Shown here piece after piece: positions 1-8,657 of a stretch of 64,000 nucleotides of DNA. The translations under genes were made by a program, and so were the position numbers. Origin of the DNA: Pleurocapsa sp. PCC 7319 (lineage in GTDB: Bacteria > Cyanobacteriota > Cyanobacteriia > Cyanobacteriales > Xenococcaceae); NCBI RefSeq assembly GCF_000332195.1, contig NZ_KB235922.1, positions 2,628,211 to 2,692,210 of the forward strand, given 5' to 3'. How positions within the stretch are numbered: the first letter of the stretch is position 1; each line of letters opens with the position of its first letter. A model generated the notes under the pieces. It searched no databases and was not told the origin of the DNA. It saw only the letters and a list, made by a program, of their open reading frames with translations.

Positions 1-56
1 CAATTGTGCGCAACGGTCGTCAACATTTAGAACCTTAATCTTGAATCTTAGCACTA

Positions 57-857
57 GTGGATTAGGGCGCAAATAAAGATACCATTAATCAGGAGTAAAA
101 ATAAGAGAAGAAAGCAGATGCCAAGACTAGCTCCTAAACCAGTAAAGTTAGACAATGAAGAGAAACAAGAATTAGAAAAGATTTTGGCTCGTCATAGTAC
201 CAGTCAACAAGTTGCCAAGAGAGCCAAAATTATACTTTTGGCATCTCAAGGAAAAAATCATCGCACTATTGCAAAAGAATTAGACATTAGCCGAAAAATG
301 GCAAGACTGTGGCGAGAAAGATGGTTACAGTTGAAGCAAAAAGATGCACTCGTCAAGGAAAGACTATTGGATGCAGAAAGACCAGGGTCACCGACTAAAT
401 TTACGACGGAACAAGTATTACAATTATTTGCCATTGCTTGTGAGTCACCAGAAAAATATGGCAGACCAATCAGTCATTGGACATCAAGAGAATTAGCAGA
501 AGAGATGGTCAAACAAGGAATAGTCGGAAGTATTTCCACAAGGCACGTGGGCAGATTACTCTCCGAAGCCACCTTAAAACCCCATGTCTCAGAATATTGG
601 TTGAATCCCCCCCCGACGAAAAGTTTGATGAAAAAATCAAAAACATCTGTTGGTTGTACAAACAAGCACAAGATTTAAGAAAAAGGGAAGAAAGAGTTAT
701 CAGTACCGATGAGATGACAGGGATTCAAGCTCTGGAGCGAAAATATTTTGACAAACCAATGAAACCAGGTCAGCCAGCCAAAAGAGAGTTTGAATATATT
801 CGACACGGCACTCAAACTCTAATTGCTAGTTTTGATATTAGTAGTGGCAAAATCATA
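57..857 (+). mobile_element. IS630-type insertion sequence, 3'-truncated copy
   Basis: The left end starts GTGGATTAGGGC after a TA at 55-56. It matches one end of the complete copy at 61278-62619. The copy stops at 857, where a small element with its own inverted repeats begins. The right inverted repeat and the last third of the transposase are missing, so this copy cannot transpose unless a complete copy supplies both transposase and an end. Confidence 0.85.
118..857 (+). pseudogene. IS630-family transposase, two frames joined by a -1 shift, C-terminus lost
   Basis: The first frame (118-678) is an N-terminal helix-turn-helix region with ISRKMARLWRERW near residues 58-70. The second frame carries the first catalytic Asp in STDEMTG. 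The frames overlap at a run of eight C (607-614), where a -1 slip gives WLNPP then PDEKFDEKI. The same run occurs in the complete copy, so it looks like programmed frameshifting and not damage. The real damage is at 857: the protein ends after SSGKII and reads into foreign sequence, losing the second Asp and the Glu of the DDE triad. Confidence 0.85.
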
Positions 858-1034
858 AGACCTCTTGCAAAAGTCTTTTATGATATAATGAAGGACTATA
901 GTTTTTTCAGCAATGTCTTTGTTGGCGATCGCTAAATTCTTTCAAAATTGACTTGGAAAAGATTTGCTACCAAGAGTTGTCATAATTTTTGGACAATCCC
1001 CTATTGTACCACGAATTATTTTTGCAAGAGGTCT
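858..1034. mobile_element. 177-bp MITE-like element with 15-bp perfect terminal inverted repeats
   Basis: AGACCTCTTGCAAAA at 858-872 is the exact reverse complement of 1020-1034. The interior is AT-rich, contains one HIP1 site and has no credible gene. Ends of the form AGACCT-TTGCAAAA recall those of cyanobacterial IS5-type elements (established knowledge, by eye). It therefore looks like a non-autonomous derivative. It sits exactly between two transposase genes that are both cut at its edges. Confidence 0.75.
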
Positions 1035-1449
1035 AATGATGCCCTGTGAGTCTTTCGCCCCTATCTGCATTGCCACTATGATCTTTCCAGAGTTGAATTC
1101 CTGACATTTTCTGGCCATTTTTCGGAATTAATAAGGTATCTAGCCCAGCCAGATATCCCCCATGAACTTGAAGTTGAGCTTCTAGCTTTTGCCGCAGCAG
1201 AATGACTAAAGTTTTTCCAATGGCATTAAGATCCCACAGATTCTCAGAGAGAAAACGTTCCCAACTCGATAGAGACCGTTCAACCCAGAAACAACAGTGA
1301 GCAATATTGTTCATTGTTTGGCGACCTCTGGCTAGCAACAGTCCCCATAAATAGGCTTGGAAATAGACAAAATTTGGCTTTGAGAAATGACACTGAAAAA
1401 CCAGAAAATAGCTGAACAATTCCAGAGGAATAAACTGTTGCATACCCAC
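1035..1449 (-). pseudogene. IS4/IS701-like transposase, N-terminal fragment
   Basis: About 138 codons remain. They include GRQTMNNIAHCC, the SSWERFLSE region, and a stretch reading GLDTLLIPKNGQKM then DHSGNADRGERLTGHH. That pattern is typical around the first catalytic Asp of cyanobacterial IS4-superfamily DDE transposases. The frame ends abruptly at the edge of the 177-bp element (1034), so the catalytic core and C-terminus are missing. The upstream end of the original insertion sequence was not found with confidence. Confidence 0.7.
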
Positions 1450-1896
1450 ACCTCGCTGATTGAGATAGCCAGGTTCACTCTACCATTAGGGTCTCTGACA
1501 ACCAGTCCTTTCAACGTGATCATTTGTACTAATATAATTGGCGATCGCCAATATAAAAATAGGGATTTCAGACATCAGGAAATTACTCCTTATTTAAGCT
1601 CAAATAAATTTCTCCTGATTAGTAATGCTCAATTTCAGCTTGGCGATCGCGGAGATATAGCGGGAATACGAACAAACCGTTGATAGTTCATTTGTACCTC
1701 TTGAAAGGGCTGGTCTCTGACAACTCCTTCGGCTATGGTATTTCTCCAGATTCTTGAGTATAAATACTCAGGCAGCGAGGGCAAAATCTGCAAAAGTATA
1801 GTAAATTAAGACTTTATTATTTAGATCAGATGTAGATCAATAATTTTTAAATATTGATACAACTGCTTCTATATATGCTATACAAAATTCAATTTA
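1450..1896. other. Gene-free stretch with an imperfect hairpin
   Basis: No credible coding sequence was seen in this 447-bp stretch. It contains two HIP1 octamers. An imperfect inverted repeat lies at 1574-1619 (ATCAGG to CCTGAT, with an inner TTATTT/AAATAA stem). The word GGTCTCTGACAAC occurs twice, near 1490 and 1711, and may mark decayed insertion-sequence ends. The short plus-strand open frame here runs antisense to the transposase fragment and has no recognisable content. Confidence 0.5.
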
Positions 1897-1951
1897 GCGG
1901 ACTGTAAATCCGCTGGCTATGCCTACGCTGGTTCAAATCCAGCTCGGCCCA
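1897..1951 (+). pseudogene. 3' fragment of tRNA-Tyr(GUA)
   Basis: The anticodon arm is complete: GCGGA / ctGTAaa / TCCGC, with anticodon GUA. A class-II variable arm follows (GGCTATGCCTACGC), then a T arm (CTGGTTCAAATCCAG) and the acceptor 3' strand CGGCCCA. The 5' acceptor strand and D arm are absent; the upstream bases are AT-rich and do not pair. This is the part of a tRNA gene usually duplicated at the far end of an element integrated at a tRNA 3' end, so it may be an old attachment site. Confidence 0.8.
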
Positions 1952-1960
1952 CTACATAAT

Positions 1961-1987
1961 AAAAAAGAGGTTTAGAGCCTCTTTTTT
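1961..1987 (+). terminator. Rho-independent terminator-like hairpin after the tRNA-Tyr remnant
   Basis: AAAAAAGAGG (1961-1970) pairs with CCTCTTTTTT (1978-1987) across a 7-nt loop. The A-tract/T-tract symmetry means it could terminate in either direction. Its position just after the CCCACTA end of the tRNA fragment suggests it is the original tRNA terminator carried along. Confidence 0.7.
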
Positions 1988-2039
1988 ATTGCTCGAATAA
2001 ACTTTCCAGCATTGGAACAAGCACTTTAGTTATAATAAA

Positions 2040-2519
2040 CTAGGTATTAAACTTCAGCCCCTGGTTATTCGAGGTCCACAACCAGGAGGTCAGTTGGTCA
2101 TCACAACGAATGTGGAGAACTATCCAGGCTTTATCAATGGAATTCTGGGACCAAAGCTGATGCGATGTTTTGAGGCCCAAGCAGCTCGATTTGAAACTGA
2201 GCTAAGGTTGGGGACGATTACCACAGTGGACTTTTCACAACGGCCATTTCATCTGACCGTAGATCGGGAAAAGTCTTTGTTTGCCGATACCGTAATTATT
2301 GCCACTGGGGCTGAACCACGATACTTGGGATTGAAAAATGAACAACAGCTATTAGGGCGAGGCATATCATTCTGTGCTACCTGTGACGGATTTTTCTTCC
2401 AGTCGTTACCAGCTGCTGGTAGTGGTTGTATGGCAGCGATAGATGCCGAACGTTGGCTACAGACTCAGAATCGAACTACAGTCTTCCAAGTTCAAGATCT
2501 GAGACTGGCTCGCAAATAA
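2040..2519 (+). pseudogene. trxB: Thioredoxin reductase remnant, both nucleotide-binding regions damaged
   Basis: The frame reads LQPLVIRGPQPGGQL, ENYPGF, then IIATGAEP and the redox motif CATCDGFF. All of these are diagnostic of the FAD-binding half of NADPH-thioredoxin reductase. The N-terminal FAD GxGxxG segment is missing. Directly after CATCDGFFF the frame jumps to AAGSGCMAAIDAERWL, which is the C-terminal FAD motif. The whole NADPH-binding domain, over 100 residues, is therefore deleted in frame. There is no normal start codon and no useful ribosome binding site. The redox Cys pair survives, but the protein could not work as a reductase. Confidence 0.85.
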
Positions 2520-2571
2520 CCCCAAAATTCGACTACATTCCTGACTAACTACGGTTTAGGTTGTTCTGGAT

Positions 2572-2651
2572 GTCAAATGCATAAAATCCTGGACAAGTAT
2601 AGCTTTCATCCCATACCCTCTCTTGATTCCGATCGAGTCAAATGCATAAAA
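2572..2651. repeat. Pair of short direct repeats
   Basis: GTCAAATGCATAAAA occurs at 2572-2586 and again at 2637-2651 in the non-coding stretch between the trxB remnant and the sigma-like pseudogene. It has no obvious function and may be the footprint of a deletion or insertion. Confidence 0.5.
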
Positions 2652-2728
2652 AATTTGGGGGTTCCCCAATAAGTTATTAGATTATCTCAATTTAACTATT
2701 GATGTCCTTGGCATTATAGGAGCAGGAC

Positions 2729-3253
2729 ATGAGCGATAAATTTTCCACATTTCACGATTTCACCAAAACAATGGTTATCCACTATTTAAAGCTTTAGTGC
2801 AATATAAATTAAGAAAGAGAATAGAAAGACTAGCTAACTTACATCCAGAATGGAATGAGTCTGATTATGTCCAATATTTTGTCGAAAATTTTCTAAATAA
2901 GCCAGAATCTGATTCGGAAAGGCGTTTTGCTCATTGGCATTTCTTAGCTTATCTCGATTTAGACCGCTGTTATTTAATTTGGAGAAATTTTCATTATTTT
3001 CCATTTTATGCAGCCAAGTTAGAAGAGTTTTATGGTCTGACCAATGAGATTTTATGTCAATCACACAAATTAAAAAAATATCTGAATAAGTATAATCCTC
3101 AAAACGATAAAAAGGCTTCAATTAAAACTTATATTTTAAGTATACTTAAAAACTCGATTAGAGAAAAAATAGATTTACAATCAGATTGGCATTTGTTGTG
3201 TAATGTAGATATAAATAGTCTCAGAAAATTAAATAATTTTGGAATAAAATTGC
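2729..3253 (+). pseudogene. Sigma-factor-like protein, frameshifted and truncated by IS66
   Basis: A good start lies at ATG 2729, with AGGAGCAGGA just upstream: MSDKFSTFHDFTKT. The frame is lost near 2770 in an A-rich run (ACCAAAACAATGG). The continuation, NGYPLFKALVQYKLRKRIERL, lies in another frame and runs on as HPEWNESDYVQYFVENFL, AHWHFLAYL and SILKNSIREK to the IS66 end at 3253. The pattern recalls small sigma-70-like proteins that in cyanobacteria sit before DUF1822 and CHAT/CHASE2 genes (recognition by eye, not certain). The C-terminal part, where a DNA-binding region would lie, is gone. Confidence 0.5.
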
Positions 3254-4775
3254 GTAAGAATTCAGGTACTAAATTGAGGGATTAAAGAAGGGCGATCGAT
3301 AACACCGATAGTTGCCAATAAAGCTTGAGTGAAAAAATCCATCACAGAGCGACCCTGAAAACGGCAGGTTTGAATCACACTCAATAAATTAGCTGTATCT
3401 TGAAATCGTGTCATGCTGCGAGAACCACCACTTATTTTTCGTTTAGTGACTGCCAATCTTAAAGCACGTTCGGCGAGATTGTTATCAGGCGAAATTTCTG
3501 GATGGTCTAAGAAATACCACCATTGGTCTGCTTTTAATTTCAAATTCCGTAATAATTTACCAGCTTCATAACCTGCCTTCTCACTCCACTTACTCAAAGC
3601 TAAATTGATTTGAGTTTTTAATTGCGTAGTAGAATCGAGATATTGCTGCCGATGATTATTTTCACGCCATAATCGATGTTGTCGAAAAGCAGAATCCGCA
3701 ATTTCGGTCAAAGCTAGTCCCATTGATCCATTGTCAATTCCTGGTGTTTTCATGAGTCTTTGACAGTGACGACGTAAGTGAGCCTGACATTTTTGTTGTG
3801 CTGCGACCGGATAGCCATTGTACACGCTGAAATCATCGGAGATAATGATTCCCGAATACTGCGCGCCTAGTTGGTCTTCTATTTCTTTTCTCGAACGAGT
3901 ATCCCCCGCTCGAAATAAGCAAAAATTCGGATTAGCAAACACCCACAACCATTCTTTTAATCCTCTTACTGACCAAGGTGTTTCATCAATATTTAAGGTT
4001 GGATGATTCTGATTAATCCATTCTTCTAGTTCACTAATGCTGGGCTTAATAGCTGCTGAAATTCTTTGGTTACTGGCAACTAAAGTTCCTAATCCAACTT
4101 CAATTTGACCTAACTCCCGCAATAGTTCCTGCTGCTTTTGATAGGGTAGATGCCCATAGTTTCCTAGCCATCCTAGTAATCCCTGTAACTTAATTCCCAA
4201 GTCTTGTCCTGGTACAATCTGATGAGACCATTGTGGCGATGTTATTTCTCCACAACACTGACATAGAGAGTGATGACGTTGATACTCAACTATTTCTATT
4301 GGTCTTTCTACTAATACTGCTGCTGAGTTGGTTTCAATCTTGATTGATTCTGCTGAGGCTAACAGTTCTCCACAACTCAAGCACTTTTCTGCTTTGAGTA
4401 CTTCGCAGCGATCTACTCGCCCAAATCCTTTTCTTGTTTTCCCTTGATGTCCTAATTGCCCCCCGGGACTTTTTTTCGGTTTTTGAGACGATGACTTTTC
4501 TTTTCTTTCTGGTTTTTTGAGTAAATCTGATGATGGAGGCTTTGACGATATTTTACTGTCTAGGCTTCTGCTTATTTTTAGCTTCTCTATTTCTATTTTT
4601 AGCTGCTCGATGATTTCTTGTTGACTCAGTATGAGCTTCACCAGTTCCTTTTTTGACAACTGGTTGAGTTTTTCTAGTTCGTTTAACTCAGGTTCCTGGT
4701 TCATCTTACCGTTACATTACCCAGTTTTCTTAACGAGTGCAACCTTATCTCTCTTTTTAATACCTGAATCCTTAC
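3254..4775 (-). mobile_element. IS66-family element (ISBst12-like, single transposase gene)
   Basis: The imperfect ends are GTAAGAATTCAGGTACTAAA at 3254-3273 and, on the other strand, GTAAGGATTCAGGTATTAAA ending at 4775. The only gene inside is the tnpC-type transposase. The expected 8-bp target duplication is absent: AAAATTGC on the left, GTTACCCC on the right. The left end lies in the sigma-like gene and the right end in a DUF1822 gene, so DNA next to the element was probably deleted after insertion. Confidence 0.8.
3262..4704 (-). CDS. IS66-family transposase
   Basis: This 480-aa protein has the normal length for the family. In order it shows an N-terminal coiled coil (residues about 5-45), the basic linker with SKPPSSD and GGQLGHQGKTRKG typical of IS66, and a zinc-finger-like region with CLSCGELL and CQCCGEIT. 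The DDE core follows, with LNIDETPW, IISDDFSVY and the Glu in NNLAERALR. All catalytic residues appear present, so it may be active. TnpA and TnpB are absent, as in the ISBst12 subgroup. The start is ATG 4704. Confidence 0.92.
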   Translation of the reverse strand: MNQEPELNELEKLNQLSKKELVKLILSQQEIIEQLKIEIEKLKISRSLDSKISSKPPSSDLLKKPERKEKSSSQKPKKSPGGQLGHQGKTRKGFGRVDRCEVLKAEKCLSCGELLASAESIKIETNSAAVLVERPIEIVEYQRHHSLCQCCGEITSPQWSHQIVPGQDLGIKLQGLLGWLGNYGHLPYQKQQELLRELGQIEVGLGTLVASNQRISAAIKPSISELEEWINQNHPTLNIDETPWSVRGLKEWLWVFANPNFCLFRAGDTRSRKEIEDQLGAQYSGIIISDDFSVYNGYPVAAQQKCQAHLRRHCQRLMKTPGIDNGSMGLALTEIADSAFRQHRLWRENNHRQQYLDSTTQLKTQINLALSKWSEKAGYEAGKLLRNLKLKADQWWYFLDHPEISPDNNLAERALRLAVTKRKISGGSRSMTRFQDTANLLSVIQTCRFQGRSVMDFFTQALLATIGVIDRPSLIPQFST

Positions 4776-5386
4776 GTTACCCCAACCAATTATGGTTGAA
4801 AATAACAGAGGAAATACAGCAGAAATCTTGGCAGCGATCGCAATTGTATTCTAATCCTACCAGTCGATGTCAAGCGCACCTAAACGATCTCTGCTGGCAA
4901 ACTTTTATCCCTTGGTTTGAAGAAGACAGCGATCGGTCTAATTTAATTCAAACAGAGACATCTTTACTCGATCTTTGGCAATTTGTTAACGGTAGTGTTA
5001 TTAATTTAGGTCAAACTAAAATAGCATTAATTCCCAGTGAGACGACTGACATTGAAGAGTTTGATATACCTCAAGAATGGGTTGATATTCCTCAGTGGCA
5101 AGCAGATTATTATATCGCTATTCAAGTAAATTTAGACCTTTCTGATGAAGCTTGGATGAGAGTCAGAGGATACGTCAGTTATCAACAATTGAAAGATCGA
5201 GGAGTATACGAACCAAGCGATCGCTCTTACTATATCAGTCAGGAATATTTAGAGTCAGATATCACAGAGATCTTATTATCTCCACAACCAGTTGCTCAAA
5301 CCAAACAGGAATTAGTAACGACAACGGAATTATCTTTAGCAACAGCTGATCGGTTGTTAGACTCAAGAAATACGGTTAATAATTAA
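4776..5386 (+). pseudogene. DUF1822-family protein, N-terminus lost to IS66 and C-terminus deleted
   Basis: The conserved body includes LNDLCWQTFIPWFEED, LDLWQFVNGSVINLGQTK, FDIPQEWVDIPQWQADYY and MRVRGYVSYQQL. These mark the cyanobacterial DUF1822 family, whose function is unknown. The apparent start inside the insertion sequence is an artefact; native sequence begins at 4776. The protein ends soon after LATADRLLDS and the next gene fragment starts mid-domain about 10 bp later, so one deletion seems to have removed this C-terminus and the N-terminus of the CHAT gene. DUF1822 genes typically sit next to CHAT/CHASE2 genes, as here. Confidence 0.7.
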
Positions 5387-6074
5387 AGCTCGAAAAGAAG
5401 AACTATGGAAACTACCTTGGCATGTATGGGATTTGTTATCAGATTATCCCGACGTAGGTATTGGTTATAGTACTAATGAAAACTATACACCCTCTTTAAT
5501 ACAAACAATTCATAATAAAGTTAGCATTCTAGCCGTTTTTGGAGATAGTAAAAATATCGATTTAACAGAAGATCGACAAGCAATTAATAATTTAAAAAAT
5601 ACAGAACCAGTTTTTTTACACCAGCCTATTTCCAGAGAACTAATTCAACAGTTGCGCAGTCGTAGAGGTTGGGATGTGTTCTTCTTTGCCGGTCATAGTC
5701 AGAGGGAAATTAATGTTGGTAGAATTTATCTTAACGAAAGAGAAAGTTTAACGCTCGATCAGTTTAAAAATGCTCTAACAGAAGCAATTAGTAACGGCTT
5801 AAAAATAGCTATTTTTAACTCCTGTGACGGTTTAGGACTCGCCCAAAGACTAGCAGATCTCCATATTCCAGTAGTTATTGCTATGCAAGAGATAGTACCA
5901 GATCTAGTTGCTCAATCCTTTTTAAAAGAATTTTTAACCGAATATAATTGCGGACTGCCTTTATATACTGCGGTTCGCAGGGCACAAGCTAGACTAGAAG
6001 AATTTACTGATTACCCTGGTGCAACTTGGTTACCGTTGATATTCCAAAATCCAAATGTAATACCGCCCCAATGA
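5361..6074 (+). pseudogene. CHAT (caspase-like) domain, first half of a broken CHAT-CHASE2 protein
   Basis: The open frame begins without a normal start (the upstream stop is TAG 5358-5360) and enters at LWKLPWHVWDLLSDYPDV, which is normally internal in these proteins. The CHAT fold follows, with the candidate catalytic His in FFFAGHSQ (about 5692) and Cys in IFNSCDG (about 5820). CHAT domains are caspase/separase-like cysteine peptidases. The frame ends at TGA 6072-6074 after NVIPPQ. The same frame continues into a CHASE2 domain. Relatives have PPxW at this point, so the stop is probably a Trp TGG to TGA change. Confidence 0.75.
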
Positions 6075-7370
6075 AATGATTTTTTGAGTACAATTTCAGA
6101 CAAGTTACCACCACGATCTAGCCAAGTAGTTCTTTTCCAGCGAGCAAGATCTCAATGGTATCGACTTTTTCAAGCAGCTCTCAATAGTTTAGCGATCGCT
6201 AGTTTGGTGATCGGAGTGCGCTGGTTAGGTCTATTACAACCATTAGAATTATATGCGTACGATCGCCTAATGCAATTACGTCCTGGAGAAGTCAAGCCAG
6301 ATCCACGTATTTTGGTAGTTACTGTCGATAATTCTGATATCAAATATCAAGAACAGGCAGGAATGAAGTACAAAAGTTCCTTAGAATCTTTATCAGATCC
6401 AGCCCTGAACAAATTATTAGATGAACTGGAAAAGCTAAATCCTACTTCTATTGGCTTAGATATTTATCGTCCAGCCGGTTTTGATTCGGATTTATCTATC
6501 CGTCTTCAAAAAGATGAGCGTTTTTTTGCTATCTGTAAGGCTTATTCTGTTGAAAATAATAAAAACTATTTTGGAACTCCTCCACCTCAAGATATACCAA
6601 AACAACAATGGGGTTTCAGTGATGTTCTTCTGGATCGGGATCGAGTAGTCCGTCGCCATCTTTTAAGTATGATTCCCAAACCGACAGACCCCTGTGATAC
6701 TGACTATTCCCTAAGCTCATTACTTGCCTTGCATTATTTATCTGAGAAAAAAGATATCACAGCCAAACTTACCTCGGAAGGAGAATGGCAGCTTAAAAAT
6801 CTAATTCTGAAGAGATTAAATAATCATAACAGCGGATATCAAAAACTAGATGACCGTGGTTACCAAATACTTCTTAATTACCGTTTCTACTCCTCACCTA
6901 AAACCGTTGCCAATAGTATTTCACTACAAAAAGTACTAAAAGATGGAATTCCTCCTCCCCTGTTAAAGAGAATGCAACAACCAATCGTTCTGATCGGTAC
7001 TATTGCAAGGGGAGAGAATTATGATGATTTCTTTGACACACCTTACGGAAAAGAAATTCCAGGAGTTTTTCTCCAAGCACAAATGGTAAGTCAAATTATT
7101 AGTGCAGTTTTAGATGAACGTCCCATGCTGTGGTGGTGGAGCGATTTGGGTGAAGCACTTTGGATTTGGGGATGGTCAATTGTAGGAGGGATATTAGTTC
7201 TTACTAGTGCCCATAGATTATATCTGGCTTTCAACGTAACTGGCAGTTTAATAGGAATATTTGCTATCTCGTTGGTTATCTTTATTCACGGTGAATGGAT
7301 ACCTCTAATACCTCCAGTATTAGCTTTAGTAACTACTACAATAATAGTCTCTAAAACGCTACATCTTTAA
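6075..7370 (+). pseudogene. CHASE2 domain plus membrane segments, second half of the broken CHAT-CHASE2 protein
   Basis: This is in the same frame as the CHAT half; a TTG at 6084 could restart translation but has no convincing ribosome binding site. The order is a membrane helix (ALNSLAIASLVIGVRWLG), then the extracytoplasmic CHASE2 sensor starting LELYAYDRLMQLRPGE and RILVVTVDNSDI, including ANSISLQKVL and PIVLIGTIARGENYDDFFDTPYG. About three closing membrane helices follow (residues about 350-425). CHASE2 is a periplasmic sensor of unknown ligand. Unbroken relatives join CHAT and CHASE2 in one chain, so signalling to the peptidase domain should be lost here. Confidence 0.75.
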
Positions 7371-7478
7371 TAACTATTTAAATAGCATACTTTGAACAGA
7401 AAAAGCATATTTAATTAAATAACTTCTTTTTTATCATTAGCAATTTTTAATAATTATTTTTAGTTTGGAAAAAGGAAA

Positions 7479-8300
7479 ATGTCTTTATTTAAATTATCTC
7501 GACAGAGGATAATAATCGGTTTGACTATTACTTTAACCGCGATCGCTTCGCTCGTTAATGCTTCAGAAGGAAAAGCACAATCTCGACAACCAATCGACGA
7601 TATTTCTCGAACTATAAAAGTATCTTTTAATCCACCTCCTGTAGCAGACAATGGTGCTCCTGGAGGTCGCAGGAAAGGTGCAGGAAGCCATAGCTTATGT
7701 AAATTTACTAAACAAGCAACAGAGATTACTCCTCTGATTGCTCTAATGCCTGAAATACCCATAGAAACGGAAACAAAAAGTAAAACTTATGTCTGGGGAA
7801 AAACAGCTGTTGACCATCCAAATTTTTGGTTTTACGTTGCTTATCCAGCTAATACTTATGCTGAATTTGTTCTTCAGGATGAAGCGGAAAATGAAATTTA
7901 TCAAACTACTTTTACCTTAAATAAAACATCTGGGATAGTCAGCTTAACTCTTCCTAAAGATAAGATTACATTAGAAATTGATAAAAGTTATCATTGGTAT
8001 TTCAATATTATGTGCGATTCAGAAGATACAACTGATGATTTTGTAGAAGGATGGATCGAAAGAGTAAGATTGAATCCATTTATTAATAATCAACTAGAAT
8101 CAGTTCAACCCATAGAGCGTATATCTATTTATGCAGAAAATGGGCTTTGGTACGATACTTTAACTAATCTTGATCGCCTGCGACAAATAGAGCCAGAAAA
8201 TAAAGCGATCGCTAATTTATGGAGTGACTTATTGCAACAAGTTGGTTTAGATGAAATCAGTCAAAAGCCAATTGTGAAACGTTACAATTTGGAAAATTAA
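7479..8300 (+). CDS. DUF928-family exported protein
   Basis: 273 aa. The start ATG 7479 follows AAAAAGGAAA. The N-terminus is a signal peptide ending near NASEGKAQS (about residue 35). The body has GAPGGRRKGAGSH, TYVWGKTAVDHPNFWFYVAYP, the FVLQDEAENEIYQ region and YHWYFNIMC, diagnostic of the cyanobacterial DUF928 family. The role is unknown; the protein is probably periplasmic. DUF928 genes recur beside CHAT/CHASE2 and haemagglutinin-type TpsA genes, and this one lies between the two halves of such a locus. The frame is intact, unlike its upstream neighbours. Confidence 0.85.
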   Translation: MSLFKLSRQRIIIGLTITLTAIASLVNASEGKAQSRQPIDDISRTIKVSFNPPPVADNGAPGGRRKGAGSHSLCKFTKQATEITPLIALMPEIPIETETKSKTYVWGKTAVDHPNFWFYVAYPANTYAEFVLQDEAENEIYQTTFTLNKTSGIVSLTLPKDKITLEIDKSYHWYFNIMCDSEDTTDDFVEGWIERVRLNPFINNQLESVQPIERISIYAENGLWYDTLTNLDRLRQIEPENKAIANLWSDLLQQVGLDEISQKPIVKRYNLEN

Positions 8301-8337
8301 TAGAATAAATCTAAGTCATCATTACAACGCATAATCC

Positions 8338-8550
8338 ATGAAAAGAGATCGAGTAGTATCGATTTTGAATGCCCATCAAGCCGAATTGCACGATCTTGGT
8401 GTTAAGTCTCTGGAAATCTTTGGTTCAGTGGCACGAGACGAAGCCAGCCCTGATAGTGATGTTGATTTTTTAGTTGAATTAATACTAGTCTACACTTCAG
8501 TTGGGATAAGATCGGGAAAAGCGATCGCTGAAAAAAGGGCTCAAGAGTGA
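8338..8550 (+). pseudogene. MNT-type nucleotidyltransferase, C-terminally truncated
   Basis: The first 50 codons carry the nucleotidyltransferase signature IFGSVARDEAS then DSDVDFLVEL (GSxxR and SDxDxxV). This is the minimal MntA/COG1669 type that usually pairs with a HEPN toxin and AMPylates it. After FLVEL the sequence becomes ILVYTSVGIRSG and stops at 70 aa, whereas family members run to about 95-100 aa. No HEPN gene follows. It is most likely an orphaned remnant. Confidence 0.75.
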
Positions 8551-8657
8551 GCGCCATAACTGAAGAAGAAAGAATAGATTTAGATGGCTTGTTGATAGCG
8601 CGATCGTCTAAAATAATTAGGATTATAAAAAAGCGATTTCTAAAGCAACAATAGAGT

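Noticed and set aside
1387-1683. 98-codon plus-strand frame next to the IS4-like fragment
   Set aside because: Partly antisense to the transposase fragment and otherwise crosses HIP1 sites and a hairpin; no protein-like features.
4631-4775. Longer start for the DUF1822 gene inside the IS66 element
   Set aside because: Those codons are antisense to the transposase start region and lie outside the element boundary defined by the inverted repeats.
8338-8550. Functional HEPN/MNT toxin-antitoxin pair
   Set aside because: The MNT domain is truncated after its catalytic motif and no HEPN gene is adjacent.
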